Origin: Candidatus Aquiluna sp. UB-MaderosW2red
GTDB lineage: Bacteria > Actinomycetota > Actinomycetes > Actinomycetales > Microbacteriaceae
Reading direction: 5' to 3'
Length of the DNA stretch: 64,000 nt
Assembly: GCF_900100865.1 (NCBI RefSeq)
Contig: NZ_LT627734.1
Location: 992,001 to 1,056,000 of the forward strand
Position 1 is the stretch's first letter. Every line of letters starts with the position of its first letter. A program made the position numbers and the translations under genes. The notes beneath the pieces are model-generated. The model was not told where the DNA came from. It searched no databases and saw only the letters and a program-made list of their open reading frames with translations. Shown one piece after another: positions 54,885-62,945 of this stretch.

Positions 54885-55417
54885 TTCTCTCGATTAGCGT
54901 CTTACTTTTTGTTCTATTGATTCTGGCTACCGGTGGGGAGAGAATTTACGAGCTAGTGGTATCAAAGAGAAACGCGAAACTCGCATTTGCGTTGGGGGCC
55001 ATTGAGTACGGTCGGGGTCACTTGCCCTTCATGATAATTCTTCACGTTGGAATGCTCCTAGGTGCCATTGTTGAGGTGCTGGTTTTGAACCGGCCATTTC
55101 TAGGAAGCGTTGGCTGGATAATCTTATGCTTGGCGCTTTTGTGTCAGGCCGCCCGTTATTGGGTCATTTGGGCCTTGGGCACTCAATGGAACACCAGAGT
55201 AATAGTCATCCCAGGTGCCAAGCGCGTTACGCGAGGCCCTTATGCCTTTTCCTGGTTGAAACATCCCAATTACTGGATAGTTGCGGTTGAGGGGATCGTT
55301 TTGCCGCTGGTTCACTCGGCTTGGATTACCGCCATTGTGTTCACCATTCTGAACGCAATTCTGCTTCTGGGTTTCCGAATTCCAACCGAAAATCGAGCTT
55401 TGAAGGCCCTGTTATGA
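54881..55417 (+). CDS. Isoprenylcysteine carboxyl methyltransferase-family protein (SrsB-like)
   Basis: A 178-residue integral membrane methyltransferase of the ICMT/PEMT-like fold, with about five hydrophobic helices. TQWNTRVIVIPGAKRVTRGPYAFSWLKHPNYWIVAVEGIVLPL holds the family's SAM-site RGPY and HPNY. In Streptomyces, the equivalent SrsB methylates the phenolic lipid ring. ATG 54881 overlaps the PKS stop and follows GGAG; a GTG at 54875 is possible. Coupled on both sides by ATGA overlaps. Confidence 0.88.
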   Translation: MILSISVLLFVLLILATGGERIYELVVSKRNAKLAFALGAIEYGRGHLPFMIILHVGMLLGAIVEVLVLNRPFLGSVGWIILCLALLCQAARYWVIWALGTQWNTRVIVIPGAKRVTRGPYAFSWLKHPNYWIVAVEGIVLPLVHSAWITAIVFTILNAILLLGFRIPTENRALKALL

Positions 55418-56457
55418 GAACTTTTAATGTTCTAGTTATTGGCGGTGGGCCTGTAGGTATGGCGGCTGCGATAGAAGCTCGGCTCAGCGGGCTATCTGCC
55501 GGGATTATCGAACAAAGAGCGGGCACCGTAGACAAGGCTTGCGGTGAAGGGCTAATGCCTGGGGCGTTACCCCTACTGGAACGTCTGGGCGTGACCCCGG
55601 TGGGGCGCGACTTGGTTGGAGTCACCTATCGAAGCGGGGATCATTCGGTCACGCACCGTTTCTCCTCAGGATCTGGAATGGGCATGCGAAGAACGATTCT
55701 TCACGATGCGCTTCGATCACGTGCTAATGAACTAGGGGTGATTTTTGTCGAGGACTCACTTCAGACCCTTCGTTCCCATGAAAAGCACGTTGTCGTGGAT
55801 TGTCAAGGTGGCGAGTCAATTCGAGGGGATTACCTGATTGGTGCTGATGGTCTTCATTCCACGGTTTCGCGGCAGGCTGGCTTATTTCGAGAAGTATCAG
55901 TCGGCAGGACAAAAAGATATGGCATTCGGCAACACTTTCAGATTGCGCCCTGGTCGGAATTCATTGAGGTTTATTACACAAAATACGCTGAGGTTTACAT
56001 CACACCCGTGTCCAACGATCAGGTTGGAGTCGCAGTTCTGGGGCCAAGGGCCACGGACTTCGAGGCAACAATAGCGAGCCTTCCCGAATTGGCTGCGAGG
56101 TTAGAAGGGGCAGCCCCGAGCTCTCAGCGAAGTGGCGCAGGCTCCTTTCCACAACTCACGGCCGCTCGAACTAAGGGGAGAGTGCTTTTAGTCGGAGATG
56201 CCTCCGGGTATGTTGACGCGATAACGGGGGAGGGTCTTAGGCTTGGCTTTGCTCAGGCTAGGGCCGCGGTCGAATGCATTGTTTTGGGCCAACCACAAAT
56301 GTATGAGCTTCGCTGGCGACAAGTTAGTCGAGACTTTAGGGTGTTGACTCGGGGCTTGATAACACTCGCAAATTCACCCCTTCGAATGGCCATAGTTCCA
56401 TTGGCGAGTCGATTTCCGTCATTATTTGGCTTCATAGTCAATCGGTTGGCGCGCTAG
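55414..56457 (+). CDS. FAD-dependent oxidoreductase (SrsC-like hydroxylase or geranylgeranyl-reductase-like)
   Basis: A 347-residue flavoprotein. N-terminal dinucleotide fold FNVLVIGGGPVGMAAAIEARLSG, a DG motif in GDYLIGADGLHSTVSRQAG, and the FAD ribityl motif RVLLVGDASGYVDAITGEGLRLGFAQA. It belongs to the group containing aromatic hydroxylases and prenyl reductases. In the srs pathway the third enzyme hydroxylates the ring to a quinone; with a UbiA partner, prenyl reduction is an alternative. ATG 55414 overlaps the methyltransferase stop. Confidence 0.88.
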   Translation: MRTFNVLVIGGGPVGMAAAIEARLSGLSAGIIEQRAGTVDKACGEGLMPGALPLLERLGVTPVGRDLVGVTYRSGDHSVTHRFSSGSGMGMRRTILHDALRSRANELGVIFVEDSLQTLRSHEKHVVVDCQGGESIRGDYLIGADGLHSTVSRQAGLFREVSVGRTKRYGIRQHFQIAPWSEFIEVYYTKYAEVYITPVSNDQVGVAVLGPRATDFEATIASLPELAARLEGAAPSSQRSGAGSFPQLTAARTKGRVLLVGDASGYVDAITGEGLRLGFAQARAAVECIVLGQPQMYELRWRQVSRDFRVLTRGLITLANSPLRMAIVPLASRFPSLFGFIVNRLAR

Positions 56458-56463
56458 TTCCTC

Positions 56464-57288
56464 ATGCCTAGGTTGATTTCACTTTTTAGATCCAGCCATC
56501 CGATGCCTTCGCTATCAGTGGCAGGATTTGCCTTTTTGTTTGGCCTGGGTATCGGCCTACCGGTCGGTAAATCTGCGCTAGCGGGTCTTGCAGTTTTGCT
56601 TCAACAGCTCTCTGTGGGCCTATCTAACGACTGGCTTGATCTGAAGCGCGATAAAGCGGTCGGTCGCAAGGATAAGCCGGTTGCGAAGGGCGAAATCTCA
56701 AGCTCCTTAGTGCGAAACTCCTCATTTATTTCCGGATTAGCTGCTTTATTGATTGCTCTTTTGCTCGGCGCCCCGGAGGGGGCGTGGATGATATTTATGC
56801 TTGCCGTCGGGTGGTCATATAACCTCGGCTTGAAATCGAACTGGCTCTCGGTTGCGCCCTATGCTGTGGGATTTGGAATTCTGCCCGTCTTTGTGACTCT
56901 TGCTATGACCGAGCCGATTTTCCCACCAGCTTGGATAGTTCTGGTGGCTTCACTCCTTGGAGTGTCCGCTCACTTTGCGAACGCATTGCCGGATCTGCTC
57001 GATGATAAGGCGACGGGAGTGAGGGCCTTGCCGCATATTCTCGGACAGCGCCTCTCGGCGATAATTATCGCCGTCACGGCCTTAGCAGCGAGCCTAATCG
57101 TCGTGACTCAGGCAAGTAATTTAGAGTCGACAACTGGTTTAATCGGCTTGATTCTGACCGTTGCACTCGCGGGTACTGCGAGCATCTTATCTTTGAGGCC
57201 TGAGCCGCCCAGGATTGTTTTCCCGCTTCTCATCTTGGCATCCCTGGTAAACGTTATTCTTCTGATGTTGGGAACCGGGTCTCTCTAG
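56464..57288 (+). CDS. UbiA family prenyltransferase
   Basis: A 274-residue membrane protein with about eight helices. The first aspartate motif is NDWLDLKRD (55-63), and a second Asp-rich motif is DLLDDKATG with PHILGQ downstream. UbiA enzymes attach an isoprenoid chain to an aromatic ring. Six bases after the flavoprotein gene, so it probably prenylates the product of the type III PKS, or uses another acceptor. The 3' end overlaps the regulator gene by four bases. Confidence 0.9.
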   Translation: MPRLISLFRSSHPMPSLSVAGFAFLFGLGIGLPVGKSALAGLAVLLQQLSVGLSNDWLDLKRDKAVGRKDKPVAKGEISSSLVRNSSFISGLAALLIALLLGAPEGAWMIFMLAVGWSYNLGLKSNWLSVAPYAVGFGILPVFVTLAMTEPIFPPAWIVLVASLLGVSAHFANALPDLLDDKATGVRALPHILGQRLSAIIIAVTALAASLIVVTQASNLESTTGLIGLILTVALAGTASILSLRPEPPRIVFPLLILASLVNVILLMLGTGSL

Positions 57289-57620
57289 TCCAGTAGTGTT
57301 TTTTTACCGTCCTGGCTCTTGGTCAAGGTTAAGAAGATTTCAATCAACTCCCCGACGCTGTGGTCTGACTCAGCTGGGTGGCGAAAGGGTAATTCGCGAT
57401 GCACGGTATAACTATTTTGCCTGCCCATTTTCTGCTTAGAGACATAACCTGCTAGTTCCAAATCACTCACTATTGACTGGGCTGTGCGTTCGGTCACCGA
57501 GGCCGCAAGTGCCAAATCTTTGATCTTTGTGCCGGGCTCTCTAGCTATTAGAAGAAGTAGTCGCGCATGGTTGGTCAGTAAAGTCCATCTTCTTGCGGTT
57601 TGGCCGTCCTGAGGCGTCAT
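57285..57620 (-). CDS. Winged-helix transcriptional regulator (MarR/ArsR-like)
   Basis: A 111-residue DNA-binding protein. LTNHARLLLLIAREPGTKIKDLALAASVTERTAQSIVSDLELAGYVSKQKMGRQNSYTVHRELPFRHP reads as a winged helix: helix-turn-helix, then a beta wing. No extra ligand domain is visible beyond a short helical C-terminus. It is convergent with the UbiA gene and 43 bp downstream of icd on the same strand, so its targets are not clear: the PKS cluster is the likely one by proximity. Confidence 0.8.
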   Translation of the reverse strand: MTPQDGQTARRWTLLTNHARLLLLIAREPGTKIKDLALAASVTERTAQSIVSDLELAGYVSKQKMGRQNSYTVHRELPFRHPAESDHSVGELIEIFLTLTKSQDGKKTLLD

Positions 57621-57663
57621 GCATATCTCCTTACTTATCGATCCGGTGCGGATACAAGGGGCA

Positions 57664-59112
57664 TCAATCTTCCCCTTGAGCCTTTGAATACTGCGGCTTG
57701 TCGTGATAAGACTCTAGTTTTTCAATGTGCATCCAGCGGTAGACCCCGCCGATTTGTGCAAGCAATCGCGATACCGTTTCATCGCTCCATCGGGATTTCT
57801 TAGTAGCTAGAAAGCGACAGCGATAGTGATCAACCTGCGTTGCATTGCTTGGAGCGCCGGGCCAAACCCTAGTTCCACGGTTCGAAATCATAGTTAGCCT
57901 GAAGTTATCGTCCCTCAGAGCAGCCTGGATTTTCTGCGCCACTACTTGGGCCTCCTCGTTTGTTTCAATCAAAACATCAAGGCCATCCTTGGACCGAGAT
58001 GGGGGAGTGACATCCACATCCTCTGGCCAGAGCTTTTTCATCGCTAGCGGGCTGTGTGTCTTAGTTGGGTAGCTGGAGAGCGATCCGAGGCGCAGCTTTA
58101 TTGCCTCCGAAAACTCTAGCGTTCCAACCGCACCAGTTCCGGGCACATCAAATGTGTGGATGCCATCCTCAAGAGTCAGGAGCAATGCTTGCTCCAGTTT
58201 GTCGGCGGCCGTAAATTCCTCAATGTGCCTCAGCAGCATCACGCCTGAAAGAATCATGGCGGTTGGATTAGCTTTGTTTTTACCGGCAATGTCTGGGGCC
58301 GTGCCGTGGACCGCCTCGAACATTGCTACCTCATAGCCCAGGTTAGCCGAAGGGGAAAATCCGAGTCCTCCCACCAAGCCGCTGGCTAAGTCGCTGAGAA
58401 TATCACCGTTCATGTTGGTGGTTACAATCACGTCAAAATCTTCTGGTTTCATTACCAGTTGATGGGCGCAATTGTCTATGAGTATGTGGGAGGACTCGAT
58501 GTTTGGATACCCCTTCGCGATTCTTTCAAACTCGGATTTAAAGAGCCCCTCGGTCAACTTCATAATGTTGGCCTTAGTAGCAACCACAACCGAACTTCTG
58601 CCCTGCGATAGGGCAAATGCAAACGCTGCCTCAGCTATTCTGGCGCTACCAACTCTTGAGATGAGCTTTAGGCATTGAGCGACGTTGGGTGTTTGCATAT
58701 GCTCTATTCCGGCGTAGAGATCCTCCACGTTCTCTCGAATAATCACGAGGTCAATGCCTCTTCCCGAAAAGGGGCTAGGAATACCGGGTAGCTCGCGGGC
58801 TGGCCTGATGTTGGCAAACATTTCGAAAGTTTTCCGAAGCGTAACGTTGGCACTCTTGCCACCTTCTCCAATGGGCGTTGCCAATGGCCCCTTGAGGACT
58901 ACCTTGTTTCTCGAAACTGAATCCAGAGTGTCTTGAGGAACGCCACCTGCTATGCCTTTGGTAAACGCCACTTCGCCCGCTTCAGCTAGTTCAACATCGA
59001 ACATTGCGCCACTGGCGCGCATGAGGTCAATGGTGAGGGAGGTTATTTCAGGCCCAACGCCATCCCCTTCGATAACTGTGACTGTTCTTTTTGAATTCAG
59101 GTTATTTATCAT
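57664..59112 (-). CDS. icd: Isocitrate dehydrogenase (NADP+), Thermus-type with C-terminal extension
   Basis: TCA cycle enzyme, about 482 residues. VTVIEGDGVGPEITSLTIDLMRASG, the substrate loop GGKSANVTLRKTF, IRENVEDLYAGIEH, the metal segment MNGDILSDLASGLVGG and the coenzyme loop HGTAPDIAGKNKANPTAMILSG define the isocitrate/isopropylmalate family. The extra C-terminal domain of about 150 residues, present in Thermus-like Icd, separates it from isopropylmalate dehydrogenase. ATG 59112 is chosen; TTG 59121 is possible. Neither has a strong ribosome site. Confidence 0.87.
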   Translation of the reverse strand: MINNLNSKRTVTVIEGDGVGPEITSLTIDLMRASGAMFDVELAEAGEVAFTKGIAGGVPQDTLDSVSRNKVVLKGPLATPIGEGGKSANVTLRKTFEMFANIRPARELPGIPSPFSGRGIDLVIIRENVEDLYAGIEHMQTPNVAQCLKLISRVGSARIAEAAFAFALSQGRSSVVVATKANIMKLTEGLFKSEFERIAKGYPNIESSHILIDNCAHQLVMKPEDFDVIVTTNMNGDILSDLASGLVGGLGFSPSANLGYEVAMFEAVHGTAPDIAGKNKANPTAMILSGVMLLRHIEEFTAADKLEQALLLTLEDGIHTFDVPGTGAVGTLEFSEAIKLRLGSLSSYPTKTHSPLAMKKLWPEDVDVTPPSRSKDGLDVLIETNEEAQVVAQKIQAALRDDNFRLTMISNRGTRVWPGAPSNATQVDHYRCRFLATKKSRWSDETVSRLLAQIGGVYRWMHIEKLESYHDKPQYSKAQGED

Positions 59113-59292
59113 AAGCAACACTTTACATGAATTATTTTACAGGTATCAGCAATTGAAGAAACTCTTGGCAATCGGTGGTTACCAGGTTCAAATGTCACCG
59201 TCACGTCCCTTGCTTGATGTTAAAAGATCTGCTTGGCATGGGAGCTACTCGCGCTACCGAATACATTTAGGCCGATTTAGGAAATTTTCCAG

Positions 59293-60162
59293 CTAGGGAT
59301 TGCAGTTTGGGCACGTTGCTGGGTCTGCTTTTTTTCTAAGCTGCGGACCAAATTCAGTATGTTCGCACTTGACGCAGCCGAACACTTCGTACCTGGGGGT
59401 ATTAGGGACAAACATTCCACACTGAGCGCAGTCCAATCCGTGCTCAGAGCTAACTTTCCCCCAGCCGGGTGTGTCACAAAGCGAGCACAGTCTCGCTATC
59501 CTTGCCGCTAGCAAGTTGGCTGCTGCTCTAATGTTCTGTGCCCGTGTGGGTGAGCAGTGCGCCCTCAGGTCGGATTGAATTAGAGCTAGGCCATCCTCTG
59601 AAAGATCAGCGTATTTTTGAATCGAATCTCGGAGTTCTAACAAACTGCCAATGCCCTTGGTGAAGCTAGGATTCTGGCTTTGGTTCGAAGAGGCGATGAG
59701 TTTGTGGTTGGGGAATCCGGCTCTAAGCAAAATCTCGTCGAGGTTTTGCTTAGGGTCGACACTTTCCTTGATGGCTGCGATGTCGAATGAGCGGTAACTC
59801 TCAAAGATTTCTATCTGTCTTTGGTCATCCACTAGAACAATGAGTTCGGTGTTGGAGTTAGCAAAGGGCATTGCAGGATCCATTCCAACAGATCCTTCAG
59901 AGGCAACTCCAAGGGGTATGCCAAGCTCCCTCATACCTATTTTTGCTTTTTGGATTGCGGTTTGTTTGGGGGGTAACTTTCTGTCCACCTCGCCGCTAAA
60001 TGTTCCAAGCAGGTCAGTATCGGCTGGGAAATCGAATAATTCGATCCCCAATACCTCCGAGAAAGCTGGGGCAATCATCCCAAGCTTATGATGCTTGGTG
60101 GTCAGCACTGCGTTCCGATTAAAATAGGGATGACTTTGGTTTTTAGCTAGATTTCCTGACAT
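59293..60162 (-). CDS. DUF6671-like protein with C-terminal zinc ribbon
   Basis: A 289-residue protein matching my memory of DUF6671. N-terminal HPYFNRNAVLTTKHHKLGMIAPAFSEVLG, then DTDLLGTFSGEVDR, KAKIGMRELGIPLGVASEGSVGMDP and NTELIVLVDD. The C-terminus has cysteine pairs CSLCDTPGWG, CAQCGMFV, CVKCEHTEFG and CPNC, likely zinc ribbons. The function is unknown. Strong GGGGGG ribosome site before the ATG, in a run of A and G bases. The 171 bp downstream to icd and 132 bp upstream are empty. Confidence 0.78.
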   Translation of the reverse strand: MSGNLAKNQSHPYFNRNAVLTTKHHKLGMIAPAFSEVLGIELFDFPADTDLLGTFSGEVDRKLPPKQTAIQKAKIGMRELGIPLGVASEGSVGMDPAMPFANSNTELIVLVDDQRQIEIFESYRSFDIAAIKESVDPKQNLDEILLRAGFPNHKLIASSNQSQNPSFTKGIGSLLELRDSIQKYADLSEDGLALIQSDLRAHCSPTRAQNIRAAANLLAARIARLCSLCDTPGWGKVSSEHGLDCAQCGMFVPNTPRYEVFGCVKCEHTEFGPQLRKKADPATCPNCNP

Positions 60163-60294
60163 TTACACCCCCCCTTTTTTTATCGGCTCAGCTCTGATCT
60201 TTCCGCCAATGTGTTCAACGATATGAGCCCTTGGTGAAACGCCCAAAGATTTAGAACCCTCGCGAAAATGGCAGAAACCAAGGTCCTGAATTGA

Positions 60295-61587
60295 CTAAAG
60301 CAGGTTCGGCAATATCCTAATAGCTAACACTTTGTCGATTCTTCTGCCGTCCATGTCTACTACTTCGAGTCGCCAGGACTCCCAAACCACGTAGTCTCCC
60401 GGGGAGGGTAATCTTCCCAGCAAGAGCAGTATGAGGCCACTGAGAGTGTGGTACTTCCATTCCTCTTCTTGCGGAACGCTCATTAGCCCGAGTGAATCCT
60501 TGAACTCGGGAATTGCCAGTGAACCATCCAACAGCCAGGAACCATCGGTTCGCTGAACTGCCTCAAACTCTTCTCCGCCATCTTCGCCCATGTCTCCAAC
60601 TAGAGAATCGAGGATGTCCTGGAGCGTGACTAAGCCCTCAAGTCCGCCGTACTCATTGACGACAAAGGCGATGTTTTTCCTGGAAAGCCTAAATTCGTCG
60701 AGTAGACCCATACCGGTGAGAGTCTCGGGCAAAAAGATCGCTGTTTCTAGGTTTTGTGTCAGGCTTAGCTGAGCCCCGCGAGCCACAGCTGCCAGGGCCG
60801 CCTTCGCGCTAAGCACTCCGACGATGTTTTCCAAGCCTCCATCGCAAACTGGAATTTTGGAGTGAGGGGATTCTGCAATGAGGTTGAGATTGTCTTTTTC
60901 TGGCGAAGCCAGATCGACAAACACGATTTCCGACCTTGGCACCATTAGTGAGCCCAGCCTTCGCTCATCGAGCCGGAAGACGTTTCTTACAATCGTTCTT
61001 TCCTGCGCTTCAATCAGGCCGGCCAGGGATCCTTCTTCGAGGATTGCTTCAATTTCCTCTTCGGTAACAGTGGCCGGCACGTGTTTATCGACGCCGAAAA
61101 GCTTCAGAATGGAATTTGTGGTGACACTCAAGGCAAATACAAACGGCTTTGCTATTTTGGAAATCAGAAGTAACGGTGGACTCATTAATGAGGCAATAGC
61201 CTCAGGCCGGGTTTGACCAATTCGTTTGGGAACCAGCTCTCCAATGGTTATCGAAACGTAGGTGACAATGAGAACCACTAAAACGGTGGAGGATATATCG
61301 GAAAATGCGACGCTTAGCCCCAGCTCTTGGAACCAGACAGATAGTGGCTGGGCGAATACTGATTCACCGACAATTCCGCTGAATAGGCCGATCGAAGTTA
61401 TGCCTATTTGAATTGCCGATAAAAATTCGGTGGGCTTCTCGGTCATTCGAAGGGCTAGCGCGGCTGATTTCTTGCCCTGCGCGGCCATACTAGCTAGCTT
61501 GGATCTTTTGGAGGTCAGTAGGGCTACCTCTGACATCGCCAACATCGCGTTTGTGAGGATAAGGACAAGCAGAAGCGGGATTTCCAC
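60295..61587 (-). CDS. CNNM/CorC hemolysin family protein
   Basis: A 430-residue membrane protein. A DUF21/CNNM domain of four helices (MAMSEVALLTSKRSKLASMAAQG-type start, VTYVSITIGELVPKRIGQTRPE) is followed by a CBS pair (GSLMVPRSEIVFVD...VNEYGGLEGLVTLQDILDSLVGDMGED) and a C-terminal CorC_HlyC domain (WLLDGSLAIPEFKDSLG). Members export magnesium or related cations. GTG start. It is the fuller of the two family members in this window. Confidence 0.9.
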   Translation of the reverse strand: MEIPLLLVLILTNAMLAMSEVALLTSKRSKLASMAAQGKKSAALALRMTEKPTEFLSAIQIGITSIGLFSGIVGESVFAQPLSVWFQELGLSVAFSDISSTVLVVLIVTYVSITIGELVPKRIGQTRPEAIASLMSPPLLLISKIAKPFVFALSVTTNSILKLFGVDKHVPATVTEEEIEAILEEGSLAGLIEAQERTIVRNVFRLDERRLGSLMVPRSEIVFVDLASPEKDNLNLIAESPHSKIPVCDGGLENIVGVLSAKAALAAVARGAQLSLTQNLETAIFLPETLTGMGLLDEFRLSRKNIAFVVNEYGGLEGLVTLQDILDSLVGDMGEDGGEEFEAVQRTDGSWLLDGSLAIPEFKDSLGLMSVPQEEEWKYHTLSGLILLLLGRLPSPGDYVVWESWRLEVVDMDGRRIDKVLAIRILPNLL

Positions 61588-61721
61588 GAGCCACTTTCTC
61601 CACCATGCGGTGGGCTTCTTGAATTCAACAACCTAGTAATCAGTGCTGAGAGTTTCATGTTAAGAGCAAATTTAGACCATCGCTCAATGACCTCCGAAGT
61701 GGTAATCGTGGCTGCAAGCTA

Positions 61722-61739
61722 CGCGCCTACGAAGGCGCG
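61722..61739. terminator. Strong hairpin after tdk, possible terminator
   Basis: CGCGCCT-ACGA-AGGCGCG is a perfect seven-pair GC-rich stem with a four-base loop, 23 bp past the tdk stop. No T run follows on either strand, so factor-independent stopping is doubtful. It could stop tdk transcripts with Rho help. Confidence 0.45.
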
Positions 61740-61761
61740 GCTCTTGCTCAGCATTGCGTTT

Positions 61762-62361
61762 TTACTCGCCGTGAAGTTTTTCCAAATAACAATTGGCGCA
61801 AAGAGATTCGTAGGTAACCTGATCGCCATCGATGGCTACCTGCTCTCCAGAGAATGTAAATTCGCCGTTTACCAATCGACCGTTAAACATGGCCTTGCGA
61901 CCGCACCGACATATTGTCTTTAGCTCCTCGAGGCTATGCGCAATCTCCAAAAGACGTTTGCTTCCTGGAAAACTGATGGTCCTAAAGTCTGTTCTGATGC
62001 CATAGGCGAGGACTGGAACTCCGTCAAGTACTGCTATCTCAAGGGCCTGGTCCACCTGCTCGGCGGTTAGAAATTGTGCTTCGTCAAGCAACAGGCACGC
62101 CACCCGCTGGCCATTCTCTAGCTCAAACTCGGCTGACTCTTGCGCGAACACCGTTCGCAGGTTTTGCTTCGGCGAAATAAGAAAATCTACGTTCCTGGAA
62201 ACCCCCAGTCGACTCACAATTGCCACATCACCCTTTGAGTCGACACTCGGCTTGGCTAATAAGACATGTTGTGAACGCTCTTCGTAATTGAACGCGGCCT
62301 GAAGTAAAGAGGTGGATTTACCGGAGTTCATTGCGCCGTAACGAAAATATAGTTTGCTCAT
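61762..62361 (-). CDS. tdk: Thymidine kinase
   Basis: Type II thymidine kinase, 199 residues. Walker A GAMNSGKS at 9-16, DEAQF around residue 93, the flexible loop region GIRTDFRT, and zinc cysteines in CRCGRKA...CANCY. ATG 62361 is used because it puts the P-loop at the family position; earlier in-frame starts add unrelated sequence. Salvages thymidine to dTMP. Divergent from the DUF3145 gene. Confidence 0.93.
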   Translation of the reverse strand: MSKLYFRYGAMNSGKSTSLLQAAFNYEERSQHVLLAKPSVDSKGDVAIVSRLGVSRNVDFLISPKQNLRTVFAQESAEFELENGQRVACLLLDEAQFLTAEQVDQALEIAVLDGVPVLAYGIRTDFRTISFPGSKRLLEIAHSLEELKTICRCGRKAMFNGRLVNGEFTFSGEQVAIDGDQVTYESLCANCYLEKLHGE

Positions 62362-62480
62362 ATGACGCAAGATTACCGCCATTCTGCCACCAATTCTTTG
62401 ACAACCAGGGTAGAAAAAGTTAGGTTTTAGATACCGATTCAGGACGTTGGGGAAGACGCAACTGAATCGGAGGCTCAGCG

Positions 62481-62945
62481 TTGAATGGCGAGTTGTGGGT
62501 GCTAAGTGCCCAAGAGGCAAGCTGCAAGAATGTTCAAGAACTTCTTGGAGCTGATTTTTCGCGCGTCAATTGGCGAGTGCAGCCACTGGATGTCTTTTGC
62601 TATCAATTTAAATTATCGCTAAAACTCTCCGAGCAGGGTTGGGCAGAGTTGGTGTCTGATTTAGCAAAAACTGGCGCAAACTTCGAGGTCGAAATTTTCT
62701 CTAGACCTGGCTCGATCCGCTACCTCCATCATCGAGCGCTCGGCATTATTCGACTAGAGCTTGACGAAGCGGGGGAAATACTTCTGCGTGGCGGGGCTAT
62801 GGAGCATCTTATGATGCAGTGCCGCGGCAGCGTAGTGGACTTCAATAGGGGTCTGAGAAGACTCCTGGGCACTTCTTGGAACGATCTTCTTGAGCCCTAT
62901 CGCAGGGTTTCCGAGGAGCTAATTAATCTAACTAAGGCCGTCTAG
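62481..62945 (+). CDS. DUF3145 family protein
   Basis: A 154-residue protein matching the actinobacterial DUF3145 pattern, LWVLSAQEASCKNVQELLG at the start, SRPGSIRYLHHRALGIIRLELDEAGEIL in the middle, and LGTSWNDLLEPYRRVSEEL at the end. DUF3145 genes typically lie next to fabF. Function unknown. TTG start with GGAGG 7 bp upstream. It overlaps the 3' end of fabF by four bases in convergent orientation. Confidence 0.8.
   Translation: MNGELWVLSAQEASCKNVQELLGADFSRVNWRVQPLDVFCYQFKLSLKLSEQGWAELVSDLAKTGANFEVEIFSRPGSIRYLHHRALGIIRLELDEAGEILLRGGAMEHLMMQCRGSVVDFNRGLRRLLGTSWNDLLEPYRRVSEELINLTKAV

Noticed and set aside
57664-59112. 3-isopropylmalate dehydrogenase (leuB)
   Set aside because: The substrate loop has SANVTLR of isocitrate dehydrogenases and the long C-terminal domain matches the Thermus-type enzyme.
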